Origin: Embiotoca jacksoni
Lineage: Eukaryota > Chordata > Actinopteri > Embiotocidae
Direction: 5' to 3'
DNA: 64,000 nt
Assembly (NCBI GenBank): GCA_022577435.1
Contig: JAKOON010000001.1
Span: forward strand, 604,874-668,873
In this document: positions 52,761 to 64,000 of the stretch, one piece after another
How the letters are laid out: every line of letters starts with the position of its first letter
Position numbering within the stretch: the first letter of the stretch is position 1
The notes under the pieces: generated by a model
What the model saw: only the letters and a program-made list of their open reading frames with translations
Databases searched by the model: none
What the model was told of the DNA's origin: nothing
Program-made: the position numbers and the translations under genes

Positions 52761-55700
52761 CAAGTCGTCTAAAATATGATAAAAAAGTCATACTATAACA
52801 TGTCGTCTAAAATATGACAAAAAAGTCATACTATAGCAAGTCTTCTAAAATATGATAAAAAAGTCACACTATAGCATGTCGTCTAAAATATGACAAAAAA
52901 GTCATACTATAGCATGTCTTCTCAAACATGATCAAAAACTCATACTACAACATGTCGTCTAAAATATGACAAAAAAGTCATACTATAACATGTCGTCTAA
53001 AATATGACAAAAAAGTCATACTATAGCATGTCTTCTAAAATATGATAAAAAAGTCATACTATAGCATGTCGTATAAAATCTGATAAAAAAAAGTCATACT
53101 ATAGCATGTCGTCTAAAATATGATAAAAAAAGTCATACTATCGCATGTCGTCTAAAATATGACAAAAAAGTCATACTATAGCATGTCGTATAAAATATGA
53201 TAAAAAAGTCATACTATAGCATGTCGTATAAAATATGACCAAAAAGTCATACTATAACATGTCGTCTAAAATATGACAAAAAAATCATACTATAGCATGT
53301 CGTATAAAATATGATAAAAAAGTCATACTATAGCATGTCGTATAAAATATGACCAAAAAGTCATACTATAACATGTCGTCTAAAATATGATAAAAAAGTC
53401 ATACTATAGCAAGTCGTCTAAAATATGATAAAAAAGTCATACTATAACATGTCGTCTAAAATATGACAAAAAAGTCATACTGTAACATGTCGTCTAAAAT
53501 ATGACAAAAATGTCATACTATAGCAAGTCTTCTAAAATATGATAAAAAAGTCATACTATAGCAAGTCGTCTAAAATATGATAAAAAAGTCATACTATAAC
53601 ATGTCGTCTAAAATATGACAAAAAAGTCATACTATAGCAAGTCTTCTAAAATATGATAAAAAAGTCACACTATAGCATGTCGTCTAAAATATGACAAAAA
53701 AGTCATACTATAGCATGTCTTCTCAAACATGATCAAAAACTCATACTACAACATGTCGTCTAAAATATGACAAAAAAGTCATACTATAACATGTCGTCTA
53801 AAATATGACAAAAAAGTCATACTATAGCATGTCTTCTAAAATATGATAAAAAAGTCATACTATAGCATGTCGTATAAAATCTGATAAAAAAAAGTCATAC
53901 TATAGCATGTCGTCTAAAATATGATAAAAAAAGTCATACTATCGCATGTCGTCTAAAATATGACAAAAAAGTCATACTATAGCATGTCGTATAAAATATG
54001 ATAAAAAAGTCATACTATAGCATGTCGTATAAAATATGACCAAAAAGTCATACTATAACATGTCGTCTAAAATATGACAAAAAAATCATACTATAGCATG
54101 TCGTATAAAATATGATAAAAAAGTCATACTATAGCATGTCGTATAAAATATGACCAAAAAGTCATACTATAACATGTCGTCTAAAATATGACAAAAAAAT
54201 CATACTATAGCATGTCGTATAAAATATGATAAAAAAGTCATACTATCACATGTCGTCCAAAATATGACCAAAAAGTCATACTATAACATGTCGTCTAAAA
54301 TATGACAAAAAAGTCATACTATAGCATGTCGTCTAAAATATGACAAAAAAGTCATACTATAACATGTCGTCTAAAATATGACAAAAAACTCAAACTATAG
54401 CATGTCGTCTAAAATATGATAAAAAAGTCATACTATAACATGTCGTCTAAAATATGACAAAAAAGTCATACTGTAACATGTCGTCTAAAATATGACAAAA
54501 AAGTCATACTATAGCAAGTCTTCTAAAATATGATAAAAAAGTCACACTACAGCATGTCGTCTAAAATATGACAAAAAAGTCATACTATAGCATGTCTTCT
54601 CAAACATGATCAAAAAGTCATACTACAACATGTCGTCTAAAATATGACAAAAAAGTCATACTATAACATGTCGTCTAAAATATGATAAAAAAGTCATACT
54701 ATAGCAAGTCGTCTAAAATATGATAAAAAAGTCATACTATAACATGTCGTCTAAAATATGACAAAAAAGTCATACTGTAACATGTCGTCTAAAATATGAC
54801 AAAAATGTCATACTATAGCAAGTCTTCTAAAATATGATAAAAAAGTCATACTATAGCAAGTCGTCTAAAATATGATAAAAAAGTCATACTATAACATGTC
54901 GTCTAAAATATGACAAAAAAGTCATACTATAGCATGTCGTCTAAAATATGACAAAAAAGTCATACTATAACATGTCGTCTAAAATATGACAAAAAAGTCA
55001 TACTATAGCATGTCTTCTAAAATATGATAAAAAAGTCATACTATAGCATGTCGTATAAAATCTGATAAAAAAAAGTCATACTATAGCATGTCGTCTAAAA
55101 TATGATAAAAAAAGTCATACTATCGCATGTCGTCTAAAATATGACAAAAAAGTCATACTATAGCATGTCGTATAAAATATGATAAAAAAGTCATACTATA
55201 GCATGTCGTATAAAATATGACCAAAAAGTCATACTATAACATGTCGTCTAAAATATGACAAAAAAATCATACTATAGCATGTCGTATAAAATATGATAAA
55301 AAAGTCATACTATAGCATGTCGTATAAAATATGACCAAAAAGTCATACTATAACATGTCGTCTAAAATATGACAAAAAAAATCATACTATAGCATGTCGT
55401 ATAAAATATGATAAAAAAGTCATACTATCACATGTCGTCCAAAACATGACCAAAAAGTCATACTATAACATGTCGTCTAAAATATGACAAAAAAGTCATA
55501 CTATAGCATGTCGTCTAAAATATGACAAAAAAGTCATACTATAACATGTCGTCTAAAATATGACAAAAAAGTCAAACTATAGCATGTCGTCTAAAATATG
55601 ATAAAAAAGTCATACTATAGCAAGTCGTCTAAAATATGATAAAAAAGTCATACTATAACATGTCGTCTAAAATATGACAAAAAAGTCATACTGTAACATG

Positions 55701-58700
55701 TCGTCTAAAATATGACAAAAATGTCATACTATAGCAAGTCTTCTAAAATATGATAAAAAAGTCATACTATAGCAAGTCGTCTAAAATATGATAAAAAAGT
55801 CATACTATAACATGTCGTCTAAAATATGACAAAAAAGTCATACTATAGCAAGTCTTCTAAAATATGATAAAAAAGTCACACTATAGCATGTCGTCTAAAA
55901 TATGACAAAAAAGTCATACTATAGCATGTCTTCTCAAACATGATCAAAAACTCATACTACAACATGTCGTCTAAAATATGACAAAAAAGTCATACTATAA
56001 CATGTCGTCTAAAATATGACAAAAAAGTCATACTATAGCATGTCTTCTAAAATATGATAAAAAAGTCATACTATAGCATGTCGTATAAAATCTGATAAAA
56101 AAAAGTCATACTATAGCATGTCGTCTAAAATATGATAAAAAAAGTCATACTATCGCATGTCGTCTAAAATATGACAAAAAAGTCATACTATAGCATGTCG
56201 TATAAAATATGATAAAAAAGTCATACTATAGCATGTCGTATAAAATATGACCAAAAAGTCATACTATAACATGTCGTCTAAAATATGACAAAAAAATCAT
56301 ACTATAGCATGTCGTATAAAATATGATAAAAAAGTCATACTATAGCATGTCGTATAAAATATGACCAAAAAGTCATACTATAACATGTCGTCTAAAATAT
56401 GACAAAAAAAATCATACTATAGCATGTCGTATAAAATATGATAAAAAAGTCATACTATCACATGTCGTCCAAAATATGACCAAAAAGTCATACTATAACA
56501 TGTCGTCTAAAATATGACAAAAAAGTCATACTATAGCATGTCGTCTAAAATATGACAAAAAAGTCATACTATAACATGTCGTCTAAAATATGACAAAAAA
56601 CTCAAACTATAGCATGTCGTCTAAAATATGATAAAAAAGTCATACTATAACATGTCGTCTAAAATATGACAAAAAAGTCATACTGTAACATGTCGTCTAA
56701 AATATGACAAAAAAGTCATACTATAGCAAGTCTTCTAAAATATGATAAAAAAGTCACACTACAGCATGTCGTCTAAAATATGACAAAAAAGTCATACTAT
56801 AGCATGTCTTCTCAAACATGATCAAAAAGTCATACTACAACATGTCGTCTAAAATATGACAAAAAAGTCATACTATAACATGTCGTCTAAAATATGATAA
56901 AAAAGTCATACTATAGCAAGTCGTCTAAAATATGATAAAAAAGTCATACTATAACATGTCGTCTAAAATATGACAAAAAAGTCATACTGTAACATGTCGT
57001 CTAAAATATGACAAAAATGTCATACTATAGCAAGTCTTCTAAAATATGATAAAAAAGTCATACTATAGCAAGTCGTCTAAAATATGACAAAAAAGTCATA
57101 CTATAACATGTCGTCTAAAATATGATAAAAAAGTCATACTATAGCAAGTCGTCTAAAATATGATAAAAAAGTCATACTATAACATGTCGTCTAAAATATG
57201 ACAAAAAAGTCATACTGTAACATGTCGTCTAAAATATGACAAAAAAGTCATACGATAGCAAGTCTTCTAAAATATGATAAAAAAGTCATACTATAGCAAG
57301 TCGTCTAAAATATGATAAAAAAGTCATACTATAACATGTCGTCTAAAATATGACAAAAAAGTCATACTGTAACATGTCGTCTAAAATATGACAAAAAAGT
57401 CATACTATAGCAAGTCTTCTAAAATATGATAAAAAAGTCACACTATAGCATGTCGTCTAAAATATGACAAAAAAGTCATACTATAGCATGTCTTCTCAAA
57501 CATGATCAAAAAGTCATACTACAACATGTCGTCTAAAATATGACAAAAAAGTCATACTGTAACATGTCGTATAAAATCTGATAAAAAAGTCATACTATAG
57601 CATGTCGTCTAAAATATGATAAAAAAAAGTCATACTATCGCATGTTGTCTAAAATATGACAAAAAAGTCATACTATAGCATGTCGTATAAAATATGATAA
57701 AAAAGTCATACTATAGCATGTCGTATAAAATATGACCAAAAAGTCATACTATAACATGTCGTCTAAAATATGACAAAAAAAAATCATACTATAGCATGTC
57801 GTATAAAATATGATAAAAAAAGTCATACTATAACATGTCGTCTAAAATATGACAAAAAAGTCATACTATAGCATGTCGTCTAAAATATGATAAAAAAGTC
57901 ATACTATAACATGTCGTCTAAAATATGACAAAAAAAGTCATACTGTAACATGTCGTCTAAAATATGACAAAAAAGTCATACTATAGCAAGTCTTCTAAAA
58001 TATGATAAAAAAGTCATACTATAGCAAGTCGTCTAAAATATGATAAAAAAGTCATACTATAACATGTCGTCTAAAATATGACAAAAAAGTCATACTGTAA
58101 CATGTCGTCTAAAATATGACAAAAAAGTCATACTATAGCAAGTCTTCTAAAATATGATAAAAAAGTCACACTATAGCATGTCGTCTAAAATATGACAAAA
58201 AAGTCATACTATAGCATGTCTTCTCAAACATGATCAAAAAGTCATACTACAACATGTCGTCTAAAATATGACAAAAAAGTCATACTATAACATGTCGTCT
58301 AAAATATGACAAAAAAAGTCATACTATAGCATGTCGTCTAAAATATGACAAAAAAGTCATACTATAGCATGTCTTCTAAAATATGATAAAAAAGTCATAC
58401 TATAGCATGTCGTATAAAATCTGATAAAAAAAAGTCATACTATAGCATGTCGTCTAAAATATGATAAAAAAAGTCATACTATCGCATGTCGTCTAAAATA
58501 TGACAAAAAAGTCATACTATAGCATGTCGTATAAAATATGATAAAAAAGTCATACTATAGCATGTCGTATAAAATATGACCAAAAAGTCATACTATAACA
58601 TGTCGTCTAAAATATGACAAAAAAAATCATACTATAGCATGTCGTATAAAATATGATAAAAAAGTCATACTATAGCATGTCGTCTAAAATATGATTAAAA

Positions 58701-60165
58701 AGTCATACTATAGCATGTCGTCCAAAATATGATAAAAAAGTCATGCTATAGCATGTCGTCTAAAATATGATAAAAAAGTCATACTACAGCATGTCGTCTA
58801 AAATATGATTAAAAAGTCATACTATAACATGTCGTCTAAAATATGACAAAAAAAAATCATACTATAGCATGTCGTCTAAAATATGATTAAAAAGTCATAC
58901 TATAGCATGTCGTCCAAAATATGATAAAAAAGTCATGCTATAGCATGTCGTCTAAAATATGACAAAAAAGTCATACTATAGCATGTCGTATAAAATATGA
59001 TAAAAAAGTCATACTATAGCATGTCGTCTAAAATATGATAAAAAAAAGTCATACTATCGCATGTCGTCTAAAATATGACAAAAAAGTCATACTATAGCAT
59101 GTCGTATAAAATATGATAAAAAAAGTCATACTATAGCATGTCGTATAAAATATGACCAAAAAGTCATACTATAACATGTCGTATAAAATATGATAAAAAA
59201 ATCATACTATAGCATGTCGTCTAAAATATGATAAAAAAAAGTCATACTATCGCATGTCGTCTAAAATATGACAAAAAAGTCATACTATAGCATGTCGTAT
59301 AAAATATGATAAAAAAGTCATACTATAGCATGTCGTATAAAATATGATAAAAAAAGTCATACTATCGCATGTCGTCTAAAATATGACAAAAAAGTCATAC
59401 TATAGCATGTCGTATAAAATATGATAAAAAAAGTCATACTATAGCATGTCGTATAAAATATGACCAAAAAGTCATACGATAACATGTCGTCTAAAATATG
59501 ACAAAAAAAATGTCATACTATAGCATGTCGTATAAAATATGAAAAAAAAAAGTCATACTATAGCATGTCGTATAAAATATGATAAAAAAGTCATACTATA
59601 GCATGTCGTCTAAAATATGACAAAAAAGTCATACTATAGCATGTCGTCTAAAATATGATAAAAAAGTCATACTATAACATGTCGTCTAAAATATGACAAA
59701 AAAGTCATACTGTAACATGTCGTCTAAAATATGACAAAAAAGTCATACTATAGCAAGTCTTCTAAAATATGATAAAAAAGTCATACTATAGCAAGTCGTC
59801 TAAAATATGATAAAAAAGTCATACTATAACATGTCGTCTAAAATATGACAAAAAAGTCATACTGTAACATGTCGTCTAAAATATGACAAAAAAGTCATAC
59901 TATAGCAAGTCTTCTAAAATATGATAAAAAAGTCACACTATAGCATGTCGTCTAAAATATGACAAAAAAGTCATACTATAGCATGTCTTCTCAAACATGA
60001 TCAAAAAGTCATACTACAACATGTCGTCTAAAATATGACAAAAAAGTCATACTATAACATGTCGTCTAAAATATGACAAAAAAGTCATACTATAGCATGT
60101 CGTCTAAAATATGACAAAAAAGTCATACTATAGTATAGTCATACATTTCGTCTGAAAAATGAAAT

Positions 60166-60279
60166 CTTGACTTTTTGGACATATTTCGGAGGACACGATA
60201 TAGTTTTACATTTTGGTAATTTTTCGAATGACATGCCATCGTGTGACTTTTTGTCATATTTTAGACGACATACTATAAA
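60166..60279 (-). repeat. Inverted, diverged satellite monomers flanking foldback copy 1
   Basis: About three units of the 38-bp monomer in opposite orientation to the main array. GACTTTTTGTCATATTTTAG at 60246-60265 is the reverse complement of a good monomer core. The two units to its left keep only parts (GGACATATTTCGGAGGACAC; ATGACATGCC). The orientation switch falls around 60165. These units are more diverged than those of the array. Confidence 0.85.
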
Positions 60280-61265
60280 TATGACTTCCGTTTAAATTTT
60301 GTCAGGCAACACAACAGTGCAGTTGTCAGCGTTGTCGTCTTACAGTCTAAAGGTCCGTGGTTCGATCCCCGCCTGGGACTTTCTATGTGGAATTTGCATG
60401 TTCCTGCATAGGTAATAAGTAAATTTAAGTATGTCATCCAAAATTTGGACGACTAACTTATGCATGTTATCATGCATATAGTCCATGATGTAAAACAAAC
60501 ATCATGTAGTCGTAATTGTGAAAATGTCACACTCCAAGCAAGAACATGCAATCCTCCACAGACAGAGTTCCAAGCCCCTGATCGAACCGAGTACTTCCTG
60601 ACTGTGAGATGACAACGCTAGCAACTGCAAAGTTGTGCTGCCTCTATTGCATGTTCGTCTGACTTATATTACTTATATGACTTTTAAACATTTTCTTGAA
60701 GAAAGCACGGTGGTGCAGTGGTTAATGTTGTTGCCTCCCAGTCAGAAGGTTCCAGGTTCAATTCTTGCCCTTGCCTTGGTTTTTCATCTAGGATGTTAAT
60801 GTCATCCTTTCCTTGGAGAGTCTCGAACCTTGAGCCTTCTGAATGGGAGGCAACAGCACCAACCACTGCACCGTAGAGCTCTCTTCAATAACATGTTTAA
60901 AAGTTATATAAGTCATATAAGTCAGACAAGCATGCAAGAAAGTCTTCAAAAATGTTGAAGTTCCAAGCCAGCGTTGTCTTCTCACAATCAGGAGCTTCTG
61001 GGTTCGATAGGGGGTCTGGAACTTAGTGTGGAGGATTGCATGTTCTTGCTTGAATGTAATGTTTTATATTATGGACAACATGCATAAGTTAGTCATCCAT
61101 GTTGTGGACGACAAACGTTACTTTCTGGTCATTCGTTTCGCAGGAATAATGAATTCATGTGGAACGTCACAGGCAGGAATTGAACCCGGTACCTTTCAAC
61201 TGAGAGACAACAACTCTGACAGCTGCACCACTGTGTTAGCTTCCTTAACTTGAACGGAAGTCATA
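60280..61265. mobile_element. Foldback-like palindromic element, copy 1
   Basis: A 986-bp interruption of the array. Its ends are inverted: TATGACTTCCGTT at 60280-60292 and AACGGAAGTCATA at 61253-61265. Inversion continues through both arms to a centre near 60790-60800 (AGGATG..CATCCT). Examples are GACTAACTTATGCATGTTRT in the left arm with its complement near 61081, and AAGCAAGAACATGCAATCC near 60537 with its complement near 61030. Each arm holds three tRNA/SINE-head-like modules in alternating orientation, with B boxes such as GGTTCGATCCC (60359-60369) and GGTTCAATTCT (60755-60765), and an A-box TGGTGCAGTGG (60711-60721). TGTGGAATTTGCATGTTC after the first B box resembles the DANA/Mermaid SINE head. 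No transposase frame exists, so it would be non-autonomous. Confidence 0.85.
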
Positions 61266-62498
61266 CTATAGCATGTCATCCGAAATATGACTAAAAAGTC
61301 ATACTATAACATGTCGTCTAAAATATGACAAAAAAAATCATACTATAGCATGTCGTCTAAAATATGATTAAAAAGTCATACTATAGCATGTCGTCCAAAA
61401 TATGATAAAAAAGTCATGCTATAGCATGTCGTCTAAAATATGACAAAAAAGTCATACTATAGCATGTCGTATAAAATATGATAAAAAAGTCATACTATAG
61501 CATGTCGTCTAAAATATGATAAAAAAAAGTCATACTATCGCATGTCGTCTAAATATGACAAAAAAGTCATACTATAGCATGTCGTATAAAATATGATAAA
61601 AAAAAGTCATACTATAGCATGTCGTATAAAATATGACCAAAAAGTCATACTATAACATGTCGTATAAAATATGATAAAAAAAATCATACTATAGCATGTC
61701 GTCTAAAATATGATAAAAAAAAGTCATACTATCGCATGTCGTCTAAAATATGACAAAAAAGTCATACTATAGCATGTCGTATAAAATATGATAAAAAAGT
61801 CATACTATAGCATGTCGTATAAAATATGATAAAAAAAGTCATACTATCGCATGTCGTCTAAAATATGACAAAAAAGTCATACTATAGCATGTCGTATAAA
61901 ATATGATAAAAAAGTCATAATATAGCATGTCGTATAAAATATGACCAAAAAGTCATACGATAACATGTCGTCTAAAATATGACAAAAAAAATGTCATACT
62001 ATAGCATGTCGTATAAAATATGATAAAAAAGTCATACTATAGCATGTCGTCTAAAATATGATAAAAAAAAGTCATACTATCGCATGTCGTCTAAAATATG
62101 ACAAAAAAGTCATACTATAGCATGTCGTATAAAATATGATAAAAAAGTCATACTATAGCATGTCGTATAAAATATGACCAAAAAGTCATACTATAACATG
62201 TCGTATAAAATATGATAAAAAAAATCATACTATCGCATGTCGTCTAAAATATGACAAAAAAGTCATACTATAGCATGTCGTATAAAATATGATAAAAAAG
62301 TCATATTATAGCATGTCGTATAAAATATGACCAAAAAGTCATACGATAACATGTCGTCTAAAATATGACAAAAAAAATCATACTATAGCATGTCGTATAA
62401 AATATGAAAAAAAAAAGTCATACTATAGCATGTCGTCTAAAATATGACAAAAAAGTCATACTATAGTATAGTCATACATTTCGTCTGAAAAATGAAAT
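61266..62498 (+). repeat. 38-bp satellite block between foldback copies
   Basis: About 32 plus-orientation monomers resume at the right end of foldback copy 1. The first reads GTCATACTATAGCATGTCAT with a CCGAAATATGACT variant. Several marker variants (CATGCTATAG, TACGATAAC) are shared with the block at 58.7-59.6 kb, so this segment was copied from there or the reverse. Confidence 0.95.
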
Positions 62499-62612
62499 CT
62501 TGACTTTTTGGACATATTTCGGAGGACACGATATAGTTTTACATTTTGGTAATTTTTCGAATGACATGCCATCGTGTGACTTTTTGTCATATTTTAGACG
62601 ACATACTATAAA
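62499..62612 (-). repeat. Inverted satellite monomers flanking foldback copy 2
   Basis: Copy of the inverted stretch at 60166-60279, 2,333 bp downstream, with no difference noticed. Confidence 0.85.
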
Positions 62613-63598
62613 TATGACTTCCGTTTAAATTTTGTCAGGCAACACAACAGTGCAGTTGTCAGCGTTGTCGTCTTACAGTCTAAAGGTCCGTGGTTCGATC
62701 CCCGCCTGGGACTTTCTATGTGGAATTTGCATGTTCCTGCATAGGTAATAAGTAAATTTAAGTATGTCATCCAAAATTTGGACGACTAACTTATGCATGT
62801 TATCATGCATATAGTCCATGATGTAAAACAAACATCATGTAGTCGTAATTGTGAAAATGTCACACTCCAAGCAAGAACATGCAATCCTCCACAGACAGAG
62901 TTCCAAGCCCCTGATCGAACCGAGTACTTCCTGACTGTGAGATGACAACGCTAGCAACTGCAAAGTTGTGCTGCCTCTATTGCATGTTCGTCTGACTTAT
63001 ATTACTTATATGACTTTTAAACATTTTCTTGAAGAAAGCACGGTGGTGCAGTGGTTAATGTTGTTGCCTCCCAGTCAGAAGGTTCCAGGTTCAATTCTTG
63101 CCCTTGCCTTGGTTTTTCATCTAGGATGTTAATGTCATCCTTTCCTTGGAGAGTCTCGAACCTTGAGCATTCTGAATGGGAGGCAACAGCACCAACCACT
63201 GCACCGTAGAGCTCTCTTCAATAACATGTTTAAAAGTTATATAAGTCATATAAGTCAGACAAGCATGCAAGAAAGTCTTCAAAAATGTTGAAGTTCCAAG
63301 CCAGCGTTGTCTTCTCACAATCAGGAGCTTCTGGGTTCGATAGGGGGTCTGGAACTTAGTGTGGAGGATTGCATGTTCTTGCTTGAATGTAATGTTTTAT
63401 ATTATGGACAACATGCATAAGTTAGTCATCCATGTTGTGGACGACAAACGTTACTTTCTGGTCATTCGTTTCGCAGGAATAATGAATTCATGTGGAACGT
63501 CACAGGCAGGAATTGAACCCGGTACCTTTCAACTGAGAGACAACAACTCTGACAGCTGCACCACTGTGTTAGCTTCCTTAACTTGAACGGAAGTCATA
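62613..63598. mobile_element. Foldback-like palindromic element, copy 2
   Basis: Same 986-bp palindrome as at 60280, offset by 2,333 bp. The only difference I found is C at 60836 against A at 63169. Because flanking inverted monomers are copied too, this is a duplication of a segment of the array carrying the element, not a second insertion. Confidence 0.88.
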
Positions 63599-64000
63599 CT
63601 ATAGCATGTCATCCGAAATATGACTAAAAAGTCATACTATAGCATGTCGTCTAAAATATGATAAAAAAGTCATACTATAGCATGTCATCTAAAATATGAT
63701 TAAAAAAAAAGTCATACTATAGCATGTCGTCTAAAATATGATAAAAAAGTCATACTATAGCATGTTTTCTAAAATATGATCAAAAAGTCATACTATAACA
63801 TGTCATCCGAAATATGACTAAAAAGTCATACTATAGCATGTCGTCTAAAATATGATAAAAAAGTCATACTATAGCATGTCGTCTAAAATATGATAAAAAA
63901 AAGTCATACTATAGCATGTCGTCTAAAATATGACAAAAAAAGTCATACTATAGCATGTCGTCTAAAATATGATCAAAAAGTCATACTATAACATGTCGTC
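63599..64000 (+). repeat. 38-bp satellite, continues past window end
   Basis: About ten monomers in plus orientation from the right end of foldback copy 2 to the last base. The array is open at the edge, so its full length is unknown. Confidence 0.95.

Larger units (their letters stand above)
25662..60165 (+). repeat. 38-bp satellite array, main block (about 900 copies)
   Basis: Head-to-tail array of a 38-bp AT-rich monomer that begins GTCATACTATAGCATG, continues TCGTCTAAAATATGA, then C or T, and ends in six A. Length variation is mostly in the A tract (five to nine). Recurrent variants include TAACATG or TAGCAAG for TAGCATG, CGTAT or CTTCT for CGTCT, TATCGCATG, TGTAACATG and a rarer TTCTCAAACATGATC form. 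The last occurs 25 times (26751, 28236, 30333 and so on to 59992) and shows the higher-order structure. The first units at about 25662-25700 are degenerate. No open reading frame, gene or foreign insert was seen inside this block. It sits left-adjacent to ITIH2 exons and is probably intronic. Confidence 0.98.

Noticed and set aside
25662..60165. CRISPR-like array of 38-bp repeats
   Set aside because: Units are directly adjacent with no unique spacers, and the setting is a vertebrate genome with introns. It is a satellite.
60300..60375. Functional tRNA gene
   Set aside because: A good B box and a rough A box are present, but no cloverleaf acceptor stem is evident and a SINE-head motif follows. 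It fits a tRNA-derived repeat.
60684..61253. Open frames of 60-75 residues in the foldback element (also 63017-63586)
   Set aside because: They read through tRNA-like modules and the palindrome arms, lack any domain, and recur only because the element is duplicated.
25662..64000. Centromere
   Set aside because: A 38-bp monomer lying against ITIH2 and KIN in a conserved gene block is more easily explained as an intronic satellite. There is no independent sign of a centromere.

Overview
The window is vertebrate nuclear DNA, almost certainly from a teleost and probably a percomorph-type fish. Three genes keep the order and orientations ATP5F1C(-) / KIN(+) / ITIH2(-), a mirror image of the mammalian ITIH2-KIN-ATP5F1C block. 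Exons are small, introns have GT-AG ends, and CA/TG microsatellites and fish-type dispersed repeats are dense. Nothing looks bacterial or viral.

Layout. 1-15.9 kb: no protein gene recognised; about 20 microsatellites (mostly CA/TG), purine and G-rich tracts, LINE 3'-end relics and other dispersed repeats. 15.9-19.73 kb: ATP5F1C, mitochondrial ATP synthase subunit gamma, minus strand, nine exons, 292 residues. 19.73-20.19 kb: shared divergent promoter with a good NRF-1 site. 20.19-24.72 kb: KIN (KIN17), plus strand, 12 coding exons, 393 residues. 25.11-25.46 kb: the last two coding exons of ITIH2, minus strand, converging on KIN. The rest of ITIH2 must lie to the right, beyond the window.

25.66-64.0 kb: one huge tandem array of a 38-bp AT-rich monomer, roughly 900 copies before its first interruption and still running at the window edge. 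Because the ITIH2 3' exons lie on its left, the array probably sits in an ITIH2 intron and makes it at least 38.5 kb long. The array has nested higher-order structure (801 bp, 1,260 bp, 4,460 bp, and blocks copied about 15.8 and 18 kb apart). Near its right end it is interrupted twice, 2,333 bp apart, by a 986-bp near-perfect copy of a long imperfect palindrome (foldback-like element). Each arm carries tRNA/SINE-head-like modules with A and B boxes. Just left of each palindrome the satellite monomers are inverted and diverged. This suggests that the 38-bp repeat began as the terminal subrepeats of the foldback element and later expanded. A degenerate patch of the same repeat lies in the last intron of KIN.

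The three genes do not form a pathway: ATP5F1C is respiratory, KIN is a nuclear RNA/DNA-binding factor, and ITIH2 is a secreted hyaluronan-binding heavy chain. ATP5F1C and KIN share a promoter, and KIN and ITIH2 share a short tail-to-tail interval. All exon boundaries were assigned by eye from splice signals and remembered family sequences; no search was run.
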